From Camelus bactrianus (lineage: Eukaryota; Chordata; Mammalia; Artiodactyla; Camelidae), in NCBI RefSeq assembly GCF_048773025.1, contig NC_133558.1, positions 39,652,501 to 39,716,500 of the forward strand: a stretch of DNA of 64,000 nt, in the 5' to 3' direction. The notes under the pieces are model-generated. The model saw only the letters and a program-made list of their open reading frames with translations, had not been told where the DNA came from and ran no database searches. Below, one piece after another: positions 23,689 through 36,400 of this stretch. The position numbers and the translations under genes were made by a program. The stretch's first letter is position 1. Each line of letters starts with the position of its first letter.

Positions 23689-26600
23689 GCCCACATCTCC
23701 CGAAAGGCACATAATTTCTCCAAGCCTTCAACATTTCCCAATCCCACATCATCTCCCCAAGCCCAATCATCTTCCCAAGCCCACATCATCTCCCGAAGCC
23801 TAATCTTCTCACCAAGCCCACATCATGTCATCAAGCCCACATGATCTCCCCAAGTATGCATCATGTTTCCAAGCCCACATGTCCCCAAGCCGACCTCACA
23901 TCCCTAAACCTGCTTCATCTCCCCAAGCCCGCATCATGTCCCCAATACCACATCTCTCAAAAGGCACATAATTTCCCCAAGACTGCATCATTTCCCAAGC
24001 ACACATCATCTCCCGAAGCCCAATCATCTCCCCAAGCACACATCATGCCCTCAAGCACACATCATGTCTTCAAGCCGACATATTACTAAGCCCACATCAT
24101 CTCCCCAAACCTCCACGATCTCCCCAAGCCCACATCATCTCCCCAAGCCCAATCATCTCCCCAGCCCACATCATTTCCCACGCCCGCATCATCTAGCCAA
24201 GCTTGCATCCTGTCCCCAAGCCGGCATTATATCTGCGAGCCCGCATCATTTACACAGGAACACTTCATCTCCCCAAGCCAACATGATCTCCACAAGCCCA
24301 CATCATCTCCCTGAGCCCACATAGTCTCCCCAAGCCTGCATCATGTTTAAAAATCCACATGTCCCCAAGCCGACCTCACAACCCTAAGCCTGCTTCATCT
24401 CCCCAAGCCCGCATCATGTCCCCAAGCCCACGACTCCCAAAAGGCACATAATTTCCCCAAGCCTGCATCATTTCCCAAGCCCGAATCATCTCTCCAAGCC
24501 TGCATCATGTTCCCAAGCCCACATCTCCCCAAGCGCACATTATCTCCCCAAGCTTGCATCGTGATTCCAGGCCCAAATGTTCCCAAGCCGACCTCACCAC
24601 CCTACACCGGCTTCATCTCCCCAAGCCCTCACCATGTCCCCAGGCCCACATCTCTCAAAAGGCACATAATTTCTCCAAGACTACATCATTTCCCAATCCC
24701 CCATCATCTCCCCAAGCCCAATCATCTCCCCAAGCTCACATCATCTCCCCAAGTCCAATCATCTCCCAAGTTCACATATTCTCCCCAGGCCCAATCATCT
24801 CCCCAAGCCCACATCATCTCCCCAAGCCCACATCATCTCCCAAAGCCCAATCATCTCCCCTAGCCCACATAATCTCCCCAAGCCCAATCATCTCCCCAAG
24901 ACCGCATCATTCCCGAAGCCTGCATCATCTAGCCAAGCCTGCGTCATGTCCCAAGACGGCATAATATCCGCGAGCCCGAATCATTTACACAGCCACACAT
25001 CATTTCCCCAAGCCCAATCATCTCCCTAAGTCTGCATCATATCCCAAGCCCGCATCATGGAACCGAGCCTGCATCATGTCCCCGAGACCGCATCATGTAC
25101 ACAGGCCCAGATCATCTCCGAAAGCCAACATGATCTCTCCAAGCCCACATCATCTCCCCAAGCCCAAATCATCTCCCCAAGCCAACATGATCTACCCAAG
25201 CCAACATCATCTCCCCGAGCCCACATACTCTCCTCATGCCCACATCATCTCCTCAAGCCCGCATCATCTCCCCAATCCCGCATCATGTTTCCAGGCCCAC
25301 ATGTCCCCAAGCTGATCTCACCACCCTAAGCCCGCATCATGTACCCAAGGACAAATCATCTCCGCAACCCCGCATGATCTCCCAAGCCTCATCATTTTTT
25401 CAGGCCCACATGTCCCAAAGCCAACCTCACACCCTAAGCCCGCTTCATCTCCCTAAGCCCGCATCATGTCCAAAAGCCCGCATCTCCCAAAAGGCACATA
25501 CTTTCCCCAAGCCTGCATCATTTCCCAAGCCCGCATCATTTCCCCAACACCACATCTCCCAAAAGGCACATAATTTTCCCAAGCCTGCATCATTTCCAAA
25601 GCCCGCATCATCTCCCCAAGCCCAATCATCTCCCCAAGACCACATCAGCACCCCAAGCCCAATCATGTCCCCAAGCCCACATCATCTCCCGAAGAGCAAT
25701 CTTCTCCCCAAGCCCACATAATGTCTCCAAGCTGACATATCTCTAAGCACACACCATCTCCCCAAGCCCACATCATCGCCCCAAGCCCGCATTATCTCCC
25801 CGAGCCCACATCATCTCCCCAAGCCCGCATTCATTCCCCAAGCGTGCATCATTTTCAAAGCCCACATCATCTCCCCAAACCACCATGATCTCCCCAAGTC
25901 CACATAAACTCCCCAAGCCCAATTATCTCCCCAGCCCACATCATTTCCCAAGCCCGCATCATCTTCCCAAGCGCAATCACCTCCCCAATCCTGCATCATA
26001 TATCCAGGCCCACTTGTCCCCAAGCTGATCTCACCACCCTAAGCCCGCATCATGTCCCCAAGGACAAATCATCTCCGCAACCCCGCATGATCTCCCAAGC
26101 CCACGTCATCTCCTAAGCCTGCATCATGTCCCCAAGCCCACATCTCCCCAAGCCTACATTATCTCCCCAAGCCTCATTTTTTCAGGCCCACATGTCGCGA
26201 AGCCGACCTCACACCCTCAGCCCGCTTCATCTCCCTAAGCCTGCATCATGTCCACAAGCCCACATCTCCCAAAAGGCATATAATTTCAACAAGCCTGCAT
26301 CATTTCTCAAGCCCTCATCATCTCCGCAAGGCCAATCAACTCCCCAAGCCCACATCATCTCCCCAAGACCAATCATCTCCCCAAGTGCACATCATCTCCT
26401 GAAGCCCAGTCTTCTCGCGAAGCCTACATAATGTCATCAAGCACACATCATGTCTCCAAGCAAACATATCTGTAAGCCCATATCATGTCCCCAAGAAAAC
26501 ATGATCTCCCCAAGTCCACATCATCTCCCCAAGCACACATCATCTCCCCAAGACAACATGATCTACCCAAGCCCACATACTCTCCCCATGCCCACATCAT

Positions 26601-29600
26601 CTCCTCAAGCCCACCTCATCTCCCCAATCCCGCATCATGTTTCCAGGCCCACATGTCCACAAGCTGATCTCACCACCCTAAGCCCACATCATGTACCCAA
26701 GGACAAATCATCTCCGCAACCCTGCATGATCTCCCAAACCTCATCATTTTTTCAGGCCCACATGTCCCGAAGCCAACCTCACACCCTAAGCCCGCTTCAT
26801 CTCCCTAAGCCCGCATCATGTCCACAAGCCCACATCTCCCAAAAGGCACATACTTTCCCCAAGCCTGCATCATTTCCAAAGCCCGCTTCATCTCCCCAAG
26901 CCCAATCATCTCCCCAAGCCCACATCAGCACCCCAAGCCCAATCATCTCCCCAAGCCCACATCATCTCCCGAAGAGCAATCTTCTTCCCAAGCCCACATG
27001 ATGTCTCCAAGCTGACATGTCTCTAAGCACACACCATCTCCCCAAGCCCACATCATCGCCCCAAGCCCGCATTATCTCCCCGAGCCCACATCATCTCCCC
27101 AAGCCCGCATACATTCCCCAAGCGTGCATCATTTTCAAAGCGCACATCATCTCCCCGAGCCCACATACTCTCCACAAGCCCACATCATCTCCCCAATCCC
27201 ACATCATCTCCCCAAGCCCACACCATGTTTCCAGGCCCATATGTCCCCAAGCTGATCTCACCACCCTAAGACCGCATCATGTCCCCAAGGACAAATCATC
27301 TCCGCAACACCGCATGATCTCCCAAGCCCACATCATCTCCTAAGCCCGCATCATCTCCCTGAGCCTCCAGCATATCCGCAAGAAGGCGTCATCACCCCAA
27401 GCCTGACTGATCTCCCACAGCCCAATCATCTCCCCAAGCCCGCATCATCTCTCCAAGCCCACGTCATCTCCCTGATCCCGTGTCGTGTCCCTGAGCCGGC
27501 ATCATGTCCCAGAGCCTGTGTCAAGTCAGCACACTCAATTCATGTCTGCAGGCCCGAGAAAGGTCTGTAAGCCCACTTTCACTCCCCGAGCCCCCATCAT
27601 CTCCATGAGCCCATGTCATCTCTCCAAGCCTGCATCAAATCCCCAAGCCCACATCTCCCCAAGCCTACATTATCTCCCCAAGCCTCATTTTTTCAGGCCC
27701 ACATGTCCTGAAGCCGACCTCACACCCTAAGCCCGCTTCATCTCCCTAAGCCTGCATCATGTCCACAAGCCCACATCTCCCAAAAGGCATATAATTTCCC
27801 CAAGCCCTCATCATCTCCCCAAGCCCAATCATCTCCCCTACCCCACATCATCTCATGAAGCCCAAACTTCTCCCCAAGCACACATCATGTCACCAAGCCC
27901 GTATCATGTCTCTAAGCCGACATAACTCTAAGACCACATCATCTCCCCAAGCTAAGGTGGTCTCCCCAAGCCCACATCATCTCCCCAAGTCAACATGACC
28001 TCACCAAGCCCACATCTTCTCAACGAGCCCACATAGTCTCCCCAAGCCCACATCATCTCCCCAAGCCCGCATCATGTTTCCAGGCCCACATGTCCCCAAG
28101 CTGACCTCACCACTCTAAGCTTGCATCATATCCCAAAGGACAAATCATCTCCCCAACCCTGCGTGATCTCCCAAGCCCACGTCATCTCTAAAGCCCGCAA
28201 TATCTCCCTGAGCCTGAAGCATATCCGCAAGACCACTTCATCACCCCAAGCCTGAGTCATCTCCCACAGCCCAATCATCTCCCCAAGCCCGCATCATCTC
28301 CCCAAACCCACGTCATCTCCCTGAACCCTTGTCGTGTCCCCAAGCCGGCATCATGTCCCAGAGAACTCAAGTCATGTCTGCAAGCCCGAGAAATATCTGT
28401 AAGCCCACTTCAACTCCCCGAGCCCCCATCATCTCCATGAGCCCATGTCATCTCCACAAGCCCAGGTCATCTCCCTCAGCCCGCGTCATCTCCCAGAGCC
28501 CACGTCATCTCCTCGAGCCAACACCTCCCCAAGCCCGAATCATCTCTACAAGCCCACATCTTTCTAAACCTACATCTTCCAAATCCCACATCAGCTCTCC
28601 AAGTCCACGTAACTCCCTGAACCTGTGTTGTGTCCCGGAGCTGGCGTCATATCCAGAGCACGTGTCGTGTCAGTCAGCCCACGTCATATCCACAAGCCCG
28701 ATAAATGTCTGCGAGCCTGCGTCATCTCCCCGAGCCCGTGTCATATCCCAGAGCCACAATCAAATTCTCTAGCCCGCATCATCTCCCCAAGCTCACATCT
28801 CCCCAAGACCATATCTCCCCAAGCCCGCAACATCTCCCCAAGCCGGCATCATGTCCCCAAGCCCACATCTCCCCAAGGACACATTATCTCACCAAGCCTG
28901 CATCATGTTTCCAGGCCCACATGTCCCCAAGCCGACCTCACGACACAAAGCCCGCTTCATCTCCCCTAGCCCACATCATTTCCCCAAGCCCAAACATCTC
29001 CCCAGCCCACATCATTTCCCAACCACGCATCATCTAGCCGAGCCTGCGTCATGTCCCCAAGCCGGCATTATATCCACGAGCCCGCATGTTTTACACAGGA
29101 CCACTTCATCTCCCCAAGCCAAAATGATCCCCCCAAGCCCGCATCATCTCCTCAAGCCCGCCTCATCTCCCCAATCCCGCATCATGTTTCCAGGCCCACA
29201 TGTCCCCAAGCTGATCTCACCACCCTAAGCCCGCATCATGTCCCCAAGGACAAATCTCCGCAACCCCGCATGATCTCCCAAGCCCACGTCATCTCCTAGC
29301 CCGCATCACCTCCCTGAGCCTGCAGCATATCCGCAACAACGCTTCATCACCCCAAGACCGAGTCATCTCCCACAGCTCAATCATCTCCCCAAGCCTGCAT
29401 TATCTCCCCAAGCCTGCATCATGTCCCCAAGCCAACATCTCCCCAAGCCCACATTATCTCCCCAAGCCTCATTTTTTCAGGCCCACATGTCCCGAAGCCG
29501 ACCTCACACCCTAAGCTCGCTTCAACTCCCTAAGCCTGCATCATGTCCACAAGCCCACATCTCCCAAAACGCATATAATTTCCCCAAGCCTGCATCATTT

Positions 29601-32159
29601 CCCAAGCCCTCATCATCTCCCCAAGCCCAATCAACTCCCCAAGCACACATCATCTCGCCAAGCCAACATCATCTCCCCAAGCCCAATCAACTCCCCAAGC
29701 CCACAACATCTCCCCAAGCCCAATCATCTCCCCAAGTTCACATCATGTCCCAAAGCCCAGTCTTCTCCCCAAGCCTACATAAAGTCATCAAGCACACATC
29801 ATGTCTCTAAGCAAACATATCTCTAAGCCCACATCATGTCCCCAAGCCAACATGATCTCCCCAAGTCCACAGCATCTCCCCAAGCCCAATCATTTCCCCA
29901 AGCCCGCATCATTTCCCAAGCCCGCCACATCTAGCCGAGCCTGCGTCATATCAACAAACCGGCGTAATATCCGCGAGACCGCATCATTTACACAGGACCA
30001 CTTCATCTCCAAAAGCCAACATGATCTCCACAAGCCCACATCAGCTCCCCAAGCCAACATGATCTCCCCAAGCCCACATCATCTCCCCAAGCCCACATAG
30101 TCTCCCAAGCCTGCATCATGTTTCCAGGTCCACATGTCCCCAAGCCGACCTCAGAACCCTAAGCCCGCTTCATCTCCCCAAGGCCGCTTCATGTCCCCAA
30201 GCCCACATCTCCCAAAAGGCACATAATTTCCCTGAGCCTGCATCATTTCCCAAGCCCACATCTCCACAAGCGCACATTATCTCCTCAAGCCTGCATCGTA
30301 ATTCCAGGCCCAAATTTCCCCAAGCCGACCTCACCACCATACACCTGCTTCATCTCCCCAAGCCCGCATCATGTCCCCAGGCCCACATCTCCCGAAAGGC
30401 ACATAATTTCTCCAAGCCTTCAACATCTCCCAATCCCACAGCATCTCCCCAAGCCCAATCATCTTCCCAAGCCCACATCATCTCCCGAAGCCTAATCTTC
30501 TCACCAAGCCCACATCATGTCATCAAGCCCACATGATCTCCCCAAGTATGCATCATGTTTCCAAGCCCACATGTCCCCAAGCCGACCTCACATCCCTAAA
30601 CCCGCTTCATCTCCCCAAGCCCGCATCATGTCCACAAGCCCACATCTACCAAAAGGCACATAATTTGCTCAAGCCTGCATCATTTCCCAAGCCCGCATCA
30701 TGTCCCCAATACCACATCTCCTAAAAGGCACATAATTTCCCCAAGACAGCATCATTTCCCAAGCACACATCATCTCCCCAAGCCCAATCATCTCCCCATC
30801 TCACATCATCTCCCGAAGCCCAATCATCTCCCCAAGCCCACATCATGCCCTCAAGCACACATCATGTCTTCAAGCCGACATATTACTAAGCCCACATCAT
30901 CTCCCCAAACCACCATGATCTCCCCAAGCCCACATCATCTCCCCAAGCCCAATCATCTCCCCAGCCCACATCATTTTCCACGCCCGCATCATTTAGCCGA
31001 GCTTGCGTCATGTCCCCAAGCCGGCATTATATCCGCGAGCCCGCATCATTTACACAGGAACACTTCATCTCCCCAAGCCAACATGATCTCCACATCCCAC
31101 ATCATCTCCCCGTGCCCACATAGTCTCCCCAAGCCTGCATCATTTTCCAGATCCACATGTCCCCAAGCCGACCTCACAACCCTAAGCCCGCTTCATCTCC
31201 CCAAGCCCGCATCATCTCCCCAAGCCCGCATCATTTCCCCAATCCCACATCTCCCAAAAGGCACATAATTTCCCCAAGCCTGCATCATTTCCAAAGCCCG
31301 CACCATCTCCCCAAGCCCAATCATCTCCCCAAGCTCACATCATCTCCCCAAGTCCAATCATCTCCCCTAGCCCACATCATTTCTCCAAGCCCAATCATCT
31401 CCCCTAACCCACATCATTTCCCCAAGCCCAATCATCTCCCCAAGCCCACATCAGCACCCCAAGCCCATCATCTCCCCAAGCCCACATCATCTCCCGAAGA
31501 GCAATCTTCTCCCCAAGCCCACATAATGTCTCCAAGCTGACATATCTCTAAGCACACACCATCTCCCCAAGCCCACATCATCGCCCCAAGCCCAATCATT
31601 TCTCCAAGCCCTAATCATTTCCCAAGCCCGCATCATCTAGCCAAGGCTGCGTCATGTCCCCAAGCCAGCATAATATCCACGAGCCCGCAACATTTAAACA
31701 GGCCCACATGATCTCCCCAAGCCAACATGATCTTCCTAAACGCACATCATCTCCCAAAGCGATCATGATCTCCCCAAGCCCACATCATCTCCACAAGCCC
31801 ACATAGTCTCCCTGAGCCCACATCATCTCCCCAAGCCGAATCATCTCCCCAAGCCCACATCAGCTCCCCAAGCCCGCATCATCTCCCCAAGCCCACATCA
31901 TCTCCCCAAGGCTGCCTCTTGTTTCCAGGCCCATATGTCCCCAAGCTGACCTCACCACCCTAAGCCCGCATCATGTCCACAAGGAGAAATCATCTCCCCA
32001 ACCCCGCATGATCTCCCAAGCCCATGTCTTCTCCTAAAGCCCGCATCATCTCCGTGAGCCTGTTGCATATCCACAAGACCGCTTCATCTACTCAAGCCTG
32101 AGTCATCTCCCGCAGCCCAATCATCTCCCCAAGCCCGCATCATCTCCCCAAGCCCACGT

Positions 32160-32750
32160 CATCTCCCTGAAGCCGTGTCGTGTCCCCGAGCTGGCATCAT
32201 GTCCCAGAGCCTGTGTCATGTCAGCGAACTGAAGTCATGTCTTCAAGCCCGAGAAATGTCTGTAAGCCCACTTCAACTCCCTGAGCCCCCATCATCTCCA
32301 TGGGCCCATGTCATCTCCCTAAGCTGATGTCATGTCCTCGAGCCCACAACATGTCCCCGAGCCGATGACATTATCAGGGAGCCCTCATCATTTCCACGAG
32401 CCCATGTCATCTCCACGAGCCCAGGTCATCTCCCTCAGCCCTCGTCATCTCCCCGAGCCCATGTAATCTCCTCGAGACAACATCTCCCCAAGCCATCATC
32501 ATCTCCCCAAGCCCAAATCATCTCTCCAAGCCCACATCTTTCTAAACCTATGTCTTCCCAAGCCCACATCAGCTCTCCAAGTCCACGTAATCTCTCTGAA
32601 CCTGTGTTGTGTCCCCGAGGTGGCGTCATATCCAGAGCCTGTGTCATGTCAGTGAGCCTACTTCATGTCCACAAGCCAGAAAAATGTCTGCGAGACTGCG
32701 TCATCTCCCCGAGCCCGTGTCATGTCCCTGAGCCTACATCATATTCTCTA
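32160..32750 (+). repeat. Second diverged, CpG-bearing module
   Basis: This roughly 590-bp stretch is the part of U2 furthest from the consensus. It contains CCGATGACATTATCAGGGAG near 32,361, CATGGGCCCATGTC near 32,299 and CCCTCGTCATCTCCCCGAGC near 32,439. Its right half is a paralogue of the CpG-rich module at 5,924-6,345: both contain GCTCTCCAAGTCCACGTAA followed by CTGAACCTGTGTTGTGTCCC. Copies sit at 43,004-43,594 and 47,578-48,168. It is absent from U1 and U4 because those continue with the Y tail. No function is suggested by the sequence. Confidence 0.75.
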
Positions 32751-33488
32751 ACCCGCTTCATCTCCCCAAGCCCGCATCATGTCCCCAAGCCCACATCTCC
32801 CAAAAGGCACATGATTTCCCCAAGCCTGCATCATTTCCCAAGCGCACATCATCTCCCCAAGCCCAATCATCTCCCCAAGCCCGCATCATCTCTCCAAGCC
32901 TGCATCTTGTTCCCAAGCCCACATCTCCCCAAGCGCACTTTATCTCCCCAAGCTTGCATCGTGATTCCAGGCCCAAATGTTCCCAAGCCGACCTCACCAA
33001 CCTACACCTGCTTCATCTCCCCAAGCCCGCATCATGTCCCCAGGCCCACATCTCTCAAAAGGCACATAATTTCTCCAAGACTGCATCATTTCCCAATCCC
33101 CCATCATCTCCCCAAGCCCACATCATCTCCCCAAGCCCACATCATCTCCTCAAGCCCACATCATCTCCCGAAGAGCAATCTTCTCCCCAAGCCCACATAA
33201 TGTCTCCAAGCTGACATATCTCTAAGCACACACCATCTCCCCAAGCCCACATCATCGCCCCAAGCCCAATCATTTCCCCAAGCCCTAATCATTTCCCAAG
33301 CCCGCATCATCTAGCCAAGGCTGCGTCATGTCCCCAAGCCAGCATAATATCCATGAGCCCGCATCATGTTTCCAGGCCCACATGTCCCCAAACAGACCTC
33401 ACCACCCTAAGCCCGCATCATGTCCTCAAGGACAAATCATCTCCTCAACCCCACATGATCTCCCAAGCCCACGTCATCTCCTAAGTCC

Positions 33489-36400
33489 GCATCATCTCCA
33501 TCAGCCTTCAGCATATCCGCAAGAAGGCGTCATCACCCCAAGCCTGAGTGATCTCCACAGCCCAATCATCTGACCAAGCCCGCATCATCTCTCCAAGCCC
33601 ATGTCATCTCCCTGAACCCGTGTGGTTTTCCCGAGCTGGCATCATGTCCCAGAGCCTGTGTCATGTCAGCACACTCAATTCATGTCTGCAAGCCCGAGAA
33701 ATGTCTGTAAGCCCACTTTCACTCCCCGATCACCCATCATCTCCATGAGCCCTTGTCGTCTCACCAAGCACGCGTCATCTCCCCAAGGCTGCATCATGTC
33801 CCCAAGCCCACATCTACACAAGCCCACATGATCTCCCCAAGTATGCATCATGTTTCCAGGCCCACATGTCCCCAAGCTGACCGCACAACTCTAAGCCCGC
33901 TTCATCTCCCCAAGCCCGCATCATGTCCACAAACCCACATCTCCCAAAAGGCACACAATTTTCACAAGCCTGCATCATTTCCCAAGACCACATCATCTCT
34001 CGAAGCCCAATCATCTCCCCAAGCCAACATGATCCCCCCAAGCCCACATAATCTCCCCAATCCCACATCATCTCACCAAGCCCGCATCATCTCTCCAAGC
34101 CCACGTCATCTCCATGAACCCGTGTCGTGTCCCCAAGCCGGCATCATGTCCCAGAGCCTGTGTCATGTCAGCACACTCAATTCATGTCTGCAAGCCCGAG
34201 AAATGTCTCTAAGCCCACTTTCATTCCCCGAGCCCACATCATCTCCAAGAGCCCATGTCATCTCTCCAAGCCTGCATCAAATCCCCAAGCCCACATCTCC
34301 CCAAGCCTACATTATCTCCCCAAGCCTCATTTTTTCAGGCCCACATGTCCCGAAGCCGACCTCACACCCTCAGCCCGCTTCATCTCCCTAAGCCTGCATC
34401 ATGTCCACAAGCCCACATCTCCCCAAGCCTACATTATCTCCCCAAGCCTCATTTTTTCAGGCCCACATGTCCCGAAGCCGACCTCACACCCTAAGCCCGC
34501 TTCATCTCCCCAAGCCCGCATCATATCCCCAGGCCCACATCTCCCGAAAGGCACATAATTTCTCCAAGCCTTCAACATTTCCCAATCCCACATCATCTCC
34601 CCAAGCCCAATCATCTTCCCAAGCCCACATCATCTCCCGAAGCCTAATCTTCTCACCAAGCCCACATCATGTCATCAAGCCCACATGATCTCCCCAAGTA
34701 TGCATCATGTTTCCAAGCCCACATGTCCCCAAGCCGACCTCACATCCCTAAACCTGCTTCATCTCCCCAAGCCCGCATCATGTCCCCAATACCACATCTC
34801 TCAAAAGGCACATAATTTCCCCAAGACTGCATCATTTCCCAAGCACACATCATCTCCCGAAGCCCAATCATCTCCCCAAGCACACATCATGCCCTCAAGC
34901 ACACATCATGTCTTCAAGCCGACATATTACTAAGCCCACATCATCTCCCCAAACCTCCACGATCTCCCCAAGCCCACATCATCTCCCCAAGCCCAATCAT
35001 CTCCCCAGCCCACATCATTTCCCACGCCCGCATCATCTAGCCAAGCTTGCATCCTGTCCCCAAGCCGGCATTATATCTGCGAGCCCGCATCATTTACACA
35101 GGAACACTTCATCTCCCCAAGCCAACATGATCTCCACAAGCCCACATCATCTCCCTGAGCCCACATAGTCTCCCCAAGCCTGCATCATGTTTAAAAATCC
35201 ACATGTCCCCAAGCCGACCTCACAACCCTAAGCCTGCTTCATCTCCCCAAGCCCGCATCATGTCCCCAAGCCCACGACTCCCAAAAGGCACATAATTTCC
35301 CCAAGCCTGCATCATTTCCCAAGCCCGAATCATCTCTCCAAGCCTGCATCATGTTCCCAAGCCCACATCTCCCCAAGCGCACATTATCTCCCCAAGCTTG
35401 CATCGTGATTCCAGGCCCAAATGTTCCCAAGCCGACCTCACCACCCTACACCGGCTTCATCTCCCCAAGCCCTCACCATGTCCCCAGGCCCACATCTCTC
35501 AAAAGGCACATAATTTCTCCAAGACTACATCATTTCCCAATCCCCCATCATCTCCCCAAGCCCAATCATCTCCCCAAGCTCACATCATCTCCCCAAGTCC
35601 AATCATCTCCCAAGTTCACATATTCTCCCCAGGCCCAATCATCTCCCCAAGCCCACATCATCTCCCCAAGCCCACATCATCTCCCAAAGCCCAATCATCT
35701 CCCCTAGCCCACATAATCTCCCCAAGCCCAATCATCTCCCCAAGACCGCATCATTCCCGAAGCCTGCATCATCTAGCCAAGCCTGCGTCATGTCCCAAGA
35801 CGGCATAATATCCGCGAGCCCGAATCATTTACACAGCCACACATCATTTCCCCAAGCCCAATCATCTCCCTAAGTCTGCATCATATCCCAAGCCCGCATC
35901 ATGGAACCGAGCCTGCATCATGTCCCCGAGACCGCATCATGTACACAGGCCCAGATCATCTCCGAAAGCCAACATGATCTCTCCAAGCCCACATCATCTC
36001 CCCAAGCCCAAATCATCTCCCCAAGCCAACATGATCTACCCAAGCCAACATCATCTCCCCGAGCCCACATACTCTCCTCATGCCCACATCATCTCCTCAA
36101 GCCCGCATCATCTCCCCAATCCCGCATCATGTTTCCAGGCCCACATGTCCCCAAGCTGATCTCACCACCCTAAGCCCGCATCATGTACCCAAGGACAAAT
36201 GATCTCCGCAACCCCGCATGATCTCCCAAGCCTCATCATTTTTTCAGGCCCACATGTCCCAAAGCCAACCTCACACCCTAAGCCCGCTTCATCTCCCTAA
36301 GCCCGCATCATGTCCAAAAGCCCGCATCTCCCAAAAGGCACATACTTTCCCCAAGCCTGCATCATTTCCCAAGCCCGCATCATTTCCCCAACACCACATC

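Larger units (their letters stand above)
22645..33488 (+). repeat. Block U2: 10,844-bp higher-order unit, copy 1
   Basis: The sequence repeats 10,844 bp to the right with constant offset along its entire length. Exact identity starts at 22,645 after mismatches at 22,623, 22,638, 22,641 and 22,644. I found only a handful of single-base differences from U3 (25,357, 26,715, 27,157, 27,485 and 30,867) and no net indel. The block contains, in order, the 122-bp duplication (23,445-23,688), T-run modules, the 849-bp pair of 20-mers (27,495 and 28,344), the CpG-rich module (28,353-28,773) and the second diverged module (32,160-32,750). It holds the longest open frame seen, 216 codons at 32,550-33,200, which is repeat-derived and not a credible gene. 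Confidence 0.93.

Noticed and set aside
32550-33200. Longest open frame (216 codons, + strand) as a protein-coding gene, with copies at 43,394 and 47,968
   Set aside because: It is only the 19-bp unit read through three phases: Pro/Ser/His-rich, with no domain or signal peptide. Related units elsewhere carry stops, indels are not multiples of three, and overlapping frames are equally open.
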